Assembly (NCBI GenBank): GCA_020851615.1 | Contig: JADZCL010000172.1 | Span: forward strand, 1-10,859 | Source of the DNA: Rubrivivax sp. | Lineage (GTDB): Bacteria > Pseudomonadota > Gammaproteobacteria > Burkholderiales > Burkholderiaceae_C | Length of the DNA stretch: 10,859 nt | Reading direction: 5' to 3' | Shown here: piece by piece, positions 8,344 through 10,859 of the stretch | How positions within the stretch are numbered: the first letter of the stretch is position 1 | How the letters are laid out: each line of letters starts with the position of its first letter | Translations under genes and position numbers: made by a program | The notes under the pieces: model-generated | Told to the model about the DNA's origin: nothing | Seen by the model: the letters and a program-made list of their open reading frames with translations, nothing else | Databases searched by the model: none

Positions 8344-9114
8344 GTGAACACCAACGCCGAAGCCACGGGCAAGACGCCTGAGCAGCCGCCACACCCGCTG
8401 CTGCACTCCTACTACGATGACGAGGCCGGCCGCCACCGCTTCCTGCGCCGCATCTTCGACGAGACCGCGGCCGACTACGACCGCATCGAACGCGTGCTGG
8501 CGCTGGGCTCGGGACCCTGGTATCGCCGCATGGCCCTGCAGCGCGCCGGGCTCGCCAGCGGCCAGCACATGCTCGACGTGGGCATCGGCACGGGCCTCGT
8601 GGCACGCGAGGCGCTCACGATCCTGGGTGGGCAGGGACGCGTGGTCGGTGTCGACCCGAGCCCGGGCATGATGGGGCAGGTCGACCTGCCCGGCGTGGAA
8701 CTGCTGCCGGGCCGTGCCGAGGCGCTGCCCTGCGCCGACGCCGCCTTCGACTTCGTCTGCATGGGCTATGCGCTGCGCCACGTGGGCGACGTGGCAGCCG
8801 CCTTCGCCGAATTCCGGCGCGTGCTGCGCCCGGGTGGCCGCGTGCTGGTGCTCGAGATCAGCAAGCCGGCCTCCGCAGCGGCAACCTGGCTGCTCAAGGC
8901 CTACATGCGGGCGCTGGTGCCGCTGATCTCGCGCGCCATCGGTTGCCGGCGCGACAGTGCGCGGCTGTGGCGCTATTACTGGGACACCATCGAGGCCTGC
9001 ATCCCGCCGCCGCGGATCCTCGCGGCGCTGCAAGAGGCCGGCTTCACGCAGGTCCAGCGCCACGTCGAACTGGGCATCTTCTCCGAGTACACGGCAACCC
9101 GGCCACAGGAGTGA
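8344..9114 (+). CDS. Class I SAM-dependent methyltransferase, UbiE/COQ5-like
   Basis: This 256-residue Rossmann-fold methyltransferase has SAM motif I LDVGIGTG (77-84), the acidic motif II residue D104 in VGVDPS, FDFVCMGYALRHVGDV (135-150) and RRVLRPGGRVLVLEIS (158-173). The FDETAADYDRIE segment (38-49), the ALRHVGD and the RVLRPGGR blocks resemble UbiE/COQ5, the C-methyltransferases of ubiquinone and menaquinone synthesis. However, the glycine motif (VGIGTG) and the N-terminal extension of about 20 residues are its own. The start is GTG at 8344. No other usual start codon occurs in frame between the stop at 8311-8313 and this point, and the ribosome site is weak. It lies 30 bp after the VOC gene and 2 bp before the aldehyde dehydrogenase gene, so it is probably in the same transcript. 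Its substrate cannot be read from sequence. It may be a quinone methylase or an unrelated small-molecule methyltransferase. Confidence 0.82.
   Translation: MNTNAEATGKTPEQPPHPLLHSYYDDEAGRHRFLRRIFDETAADYDRIERVLALGSGPWYRRMALQRAGLASGQHMLDVGIGTGLVAREALTILGGQGRVVGVDPSPGMMGQVDLPGVELLPGRAEALPCADAAFDFVCMGYALRHVGDVAAAFAEFRRVLRPGGRVLVLEISKPASAAATWLLKAYMRALVPLISRAIGCRRDSARLWRYYWDTIEACIPPPRILAALQEAGFTQVQRHVELGIFSEYTATRPQE
9107..9111 (+). promoter_or_regulatory. Ribosome binding site fixing the aldehyde dehydrogenase start at 9117
   Basis: AGGAG at 9107-9111 lies five bases before the ATG at 9117 and just before the TGA (9112-9114) of the methyltransferase. The open frame continues upstream to 8943, but that part overlaps the methyltransferase in another frame and has no aldehyde dehydrogenase similarity. 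Confidence 0.75.
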
Positions 9115-9116
9115 GC

Positions 9117-10565
9117 ATGAGGTCTGCGCAAGTCCACCACAACCTGATCGGCGGCCATCACCTGCCCGCTTCCACGGGCCTGGCGATCGACGTCGTGGAC
9201 CCGGCCGACGGCACCGTCTTCGCGACGCTGCCACGCAGTGCGCTGGCCGATGTCGATGCCGCGGTTGCCGCAGCCCGTGCGGCGCTGCACGGGCCCTGGG
9301 CGCGCATGACCGCCACCGAGCGCGGCCGCGTGCTCAGCCGCCTGGCTGCGCTGATCACCGCGCACCATGCGGAGCTGGCTGCGCTCGAGTGCCGCGATAC
9401 CGGCAAGCCGATCCAGCAGGCACGCGTGGACATCACCGCCTGCGCGCGCTACTTCGAGTACTACGGCGGCGCGGCCGACAAGCTGCATGGCGAGACGATC
9501 CCCTATGCCGCGGGCTCGACCGTGATGGTGCTGCGCGTGCCGCACGGCGTCACCGCGCACATCATCCCGTGGAACTATCCGGCGCAGATCTTTGGCCGCT
9601 CCGTGGGCGGTGCACTGGCCGCAGGCAACGCCTGCGTCGTCAAGCCGGCCGAGGACGCCTGCCTCACGCCGCTGCGCATCTCGGCGCTGGCGCTCGAGGC
9701 CGGACTGCCTCCCGGGGCGCTGAACGTCGTCTGCGGGCTCGGTGCCGAGGCCGGCGCGGCGCTGGCAGCGCACCCGGGCATCAACCACCTGAGCTTCACC
9801 GGCTCGACAGTCACGGGTACGGCCGTTGCGCAGGCCGCGGCGGTCAACCATGTGCCGGTGACGCTGGAGCTCGGCGGCAAGGCGCCACAGATCGTCTTTG
9901 CCGACGCCGACCTCGATGCGGCGCTGCCGGTGATCGTCAACGCGATCGTGCAGAACGCGGGCCAGACTTGCTCGGCGGGCAGCCGCGTCCTGGTCGAGCG
10001 CAGCATCCACGACACCGTGCTGGAGCGCCTGGCCGCGCGCTTTGCGGCCCTGCGCACCGGCCGCGGTGCGGACGCACCCGATTGCGGGCCCCTGATCAGC
10101 GCCCGCCAGCTCGCGCGCGTGCAGGCCAAGCTCGACTCGGCGCAGCAGGCCGGTGCGCGCGTGGTCGCGCGTGCGCAGCGGCTGCCCGATGCACCCGCCA
10201 GCGGCTTCTACTTCCCGCCGGCGCTGCTGGCCGATTTGCCGCTGGATCACGAGGTCGCGCAGGACGAGGTCTTCGGGCCGGTGCTGGCGGCCTTCGCGTT
10301 CGACGGTGAGGACGAAGCCGTGCAACTGGCCAATGGGACTCCCTACGGCCTGACCGCCGCCGTGTGGACCCGCGACGGCAGCCGCGCACTGCGCCTGGCG
10401 CACCGCATCGAGGCCGGCCAGGTCTTCATCAACAACTACGGCGCCGGCGGCGGCATCGAACTGCCCTTCGGTGGCATGAAGCACTCGGGCTACGGACGCG
10501 AGAAGGCCCTCGAAGGCCTGCGCAGCTTCACGACACTGAAGACGGTGGCCATCCTGCACGGTTGA
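9117..10565 (+). CDS. NAD(P)-dependent aldehyde dehydrogenase
   Basis: From the ATG at 9117 the protein has 482 residues, normal for the ALDH superfamily. It oxidises an aldehyde to the acid with NAD(P)+. Visible elements are PWNYPAQ (151-157) with the transition-state-stabilising N153, cofactor-binding VVKPAED (174-180, K176), the FTGST nucleotide loop (227-231), and general base E251 in LELGGKAP. The catalytic nucleophile is C285 in NAGQTCSAGSR. EVFGPVL (384-390) and the C-terminal FGGMKHSGYGRE (451-462) are also present. The YGAGGGIELPFGG block resembles the betaine-, aminobutyraldehyde- and general aliphatic-aldehyde group. It lacks the features I associate with CoA-acylating methylmalonate semialdehyde dehydrogenase, though that is a judgement by eye. 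Its gene is the last of the run, 2 bp after the methyltransferase and probably translationally coupled to it. The substrate is unknown; a propionate- or branched-chain-related aldehyde is possible by context only. Confidence 0.93.
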   Translation: MRSAQVHHNLIGGHHLPASTGLAIDVVDPADGTVFATLPRSALADVDAAVAAARAALHGPWARMTATERGRVLSRLAALITAHHAELAALECRDTGKPIQQARVDITACARYFEYYGGAADKLHGETIPYAAGSTVMVLRVPHGVTAHIIPWNYPAQIFGRSVGGALAAGNACVVKPAEDACLTPLRISALALEAGLPPGALNVVCGLGAEAGAALAAHPGINHLSFTGSTVTGTAVAQAAAVNHVPVTLELGGKAPQIVFADADLDAALPVIVNAIVQNAGQTCSAGSRVLVERSIHDTVLERLAARFAALRTGRGADAPDCGPLISARQLARVQAKLDSAQQAGARVVARAQRLPDAPASGFYFPPALLADLPLDHEVAQDEVFGPVLAAFAFDGEDEAVQLANGTPYGLTAAVWTRDGSRALRLAHRIEAGQVFINNYGAGGGIELPFGGMKHSGYGREKALEGLRSFTTLKTVAILHG

Positions 10566-10596
10566 GCGCGCACGCGGGCGGCCCCACGCCAGCGCG

Positions 10597-10602
10597 TATG
10601 AT
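10597..10602 (+). promoter_or_regulatory. Candidate -10 element upstream of the riboswitch
   Basis: TATGAT matches the sigma-70 -10 consensus at five of six positions. It would start transcription a few bases before or at the first base of the riboswitch P1 helix (10609). No convincing -35 hexamer is seen at the right distance in the GC-rich stretch upstream, so this is tentative. Confidence 0.4.
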
Positions 10603-10604
10603 GG

Positions 10605-10841
10605 GCGCCGTTGGTGCTCGTCGAGGCGTTCGGCCAAGACAGTCAAACGGGAATCAGGAGGGCAAGGGCCAGCACGGCCGGCGCCTGACCTGAGCTGCCC
10701 CCGCAACGGTAAGCGGATGGTGGGTTTCCTTCGGGGATCCGCCGACGCGTGACACGCAGCCACTGGGTGGTCTTGCCGATCGGCGAGCCCCCTGGGAAGG
10801 CGTCACGCGCTTCACTCCGTCAGCCCGGATACCGGCCAACG
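10605..10841 (+). promoter_or_regulatory. Cobalamin (adenosylcobalamin-type) riboswitch aptamer
   Basis: The conserved core elements occur in order. They are GGTGC at 10613-10617, ACGGGAATC at 10646-10654, the B12 box GCTGCCCCCGCAACGGTAAG at 10694-10713, AGCCACTG at 10758-10765, GGGAAGG at 10794-10800, and GTCAGCCCGGATACCGGCC at 10819-10837. Helices visible by eye support the fold. P1 is CGTTGG (10609-10614) with CCAACG (10836-10841). A 6-bp stem is GCGGAT (10713-10718) with ATCCGC (10737-10742). An 8-bp stem is CGCGTGAC (10746-10753) with GTCACGCG (10802-10809), enclosing AGCCACTG and GGGAAGG. Such elements bind adenosylcobalamin in the mRNA leader and turn off B12 synthesis, B12 uptake or B12-independent isoenzyme genes. 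The expression platform and the controlled gene lie beyond the right edge. Only 18 bases follow P1, so terminator or ribosome-site control cannot be judged. Confidence 0.96.
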
Positions 10842-10859
10842 AGGTGGCGTGCCGTGGTC

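Noticed and set aside
8313..8381. Small ORF starting at ATG 8313, overlapping the VOC stop (TGATG)
   Set aside because: It encodes only 22 residues (Trp/His/Arg-rich) in a frame different from the methyltransferase, with no recognisable feature. It is probably chance, although translational coupling through it was considered.
8943..9116. N-terminal extension of the aldehyde dehydrogenase frame by 58 codons
   Set aside because: The extension overlaps the methyltransferase in another frame and is Arg/Ala/Gly/His-rich. The ATG at 9117 has a good ribosome site and gives the normal family length.
6349..9234. 961-codon open frame on the minus strand across pccA, VOC and methyltransferase genes
   Set aside because: It lies antisense to three clearly recognised proteins, its translation is low-complexity His/Arg/Ala-rich with no domain I recognise, and long antisense open frames are usual in GC-rich genomes.
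10566..10600. GC-rich imperfect inverted repeat after the aldehyde dehydrogenase as a terminator
   Set aside because: The pairing is broken and no T-run follows, so an intrinsic terminator is not supported.
8976..10763. 595-codon open frame on the minus strand opposite the aldehyde dehydrogenase gene and the riboswitch
   Set aside because: It is antisense to a well-supported enzyme and to a structured RNA element, with no recognisable motif.

Overview
The window is strongly GC-rich, with mostly G or C at third codon positions. Its protein sequences look like a betaproteobacterium of the order Burkholderiales (Rubrivivax, Leptothrix, Methylibium or Comamonadaceae type). That placement rests on base composition and protein character only; no database search was possible.

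Layout. Positions 1-870 lie on the minus strand: the first 42 codons of a succinyl-CoA ligase beta subunit (sucC-like, running off the left edge) and, upstream of it, a GntR/FCD transcriptional regulator. A short AT-rich divergent promoter (about 871-974) carries a 10-bp perfect palindrome. From 975 to 10565 seven genes run on the plus strand with small gaps (40, 10, 20, 18, 30 and 2 bp): adenosylcobalamin-dependent methylmalonyl-CoA mutase, its GTPase chaperone MeaB, propionyl-CoA carboxylase beta and alpha subunits, a VOC/glyoxalase-fold protein resembling methylmalonyl-CoA epimerase, a UbiE/COQ5-type SAM methyltransferase, and an NAD(P)-dependent aldehyde dehydrogenase. The last 294 bases hold no gene but contain an almost complete cobalamin riboswitch (about 10605-10841), whose controlled gene lies beyond the right edge.

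How the parts fit. PccA+PccB carboxylate propionyl-CoA to (S)-methylmalonyl-CoA, an epimerase makes the (R) form, and the mutase with MeaB converts this to succinyl-CoA. Succinyl-CoA is the substrate of the divergently encoded succinyl-CoA ligase. The GntR regulator sits where it could control both arms. The pathway needs adenosylcobalamin, and the next locus is preceded by a B12 riboswitch, so B12 supply or B12-related functions probably follow. The methyltransferase and aldehyde dehydrogenase are not part of the textbook pathway; their link to it is positional.

I see no mobile elements, CRISPR, tRNA or rRNA, and no clear frameshifts. This is largely a known catabolic module. The points most worth a second look are the epimerase-like protein lacking the usual first metal-binding histidine, the two extra genes at the operon's end, and the palindrome in the divergent promoter.
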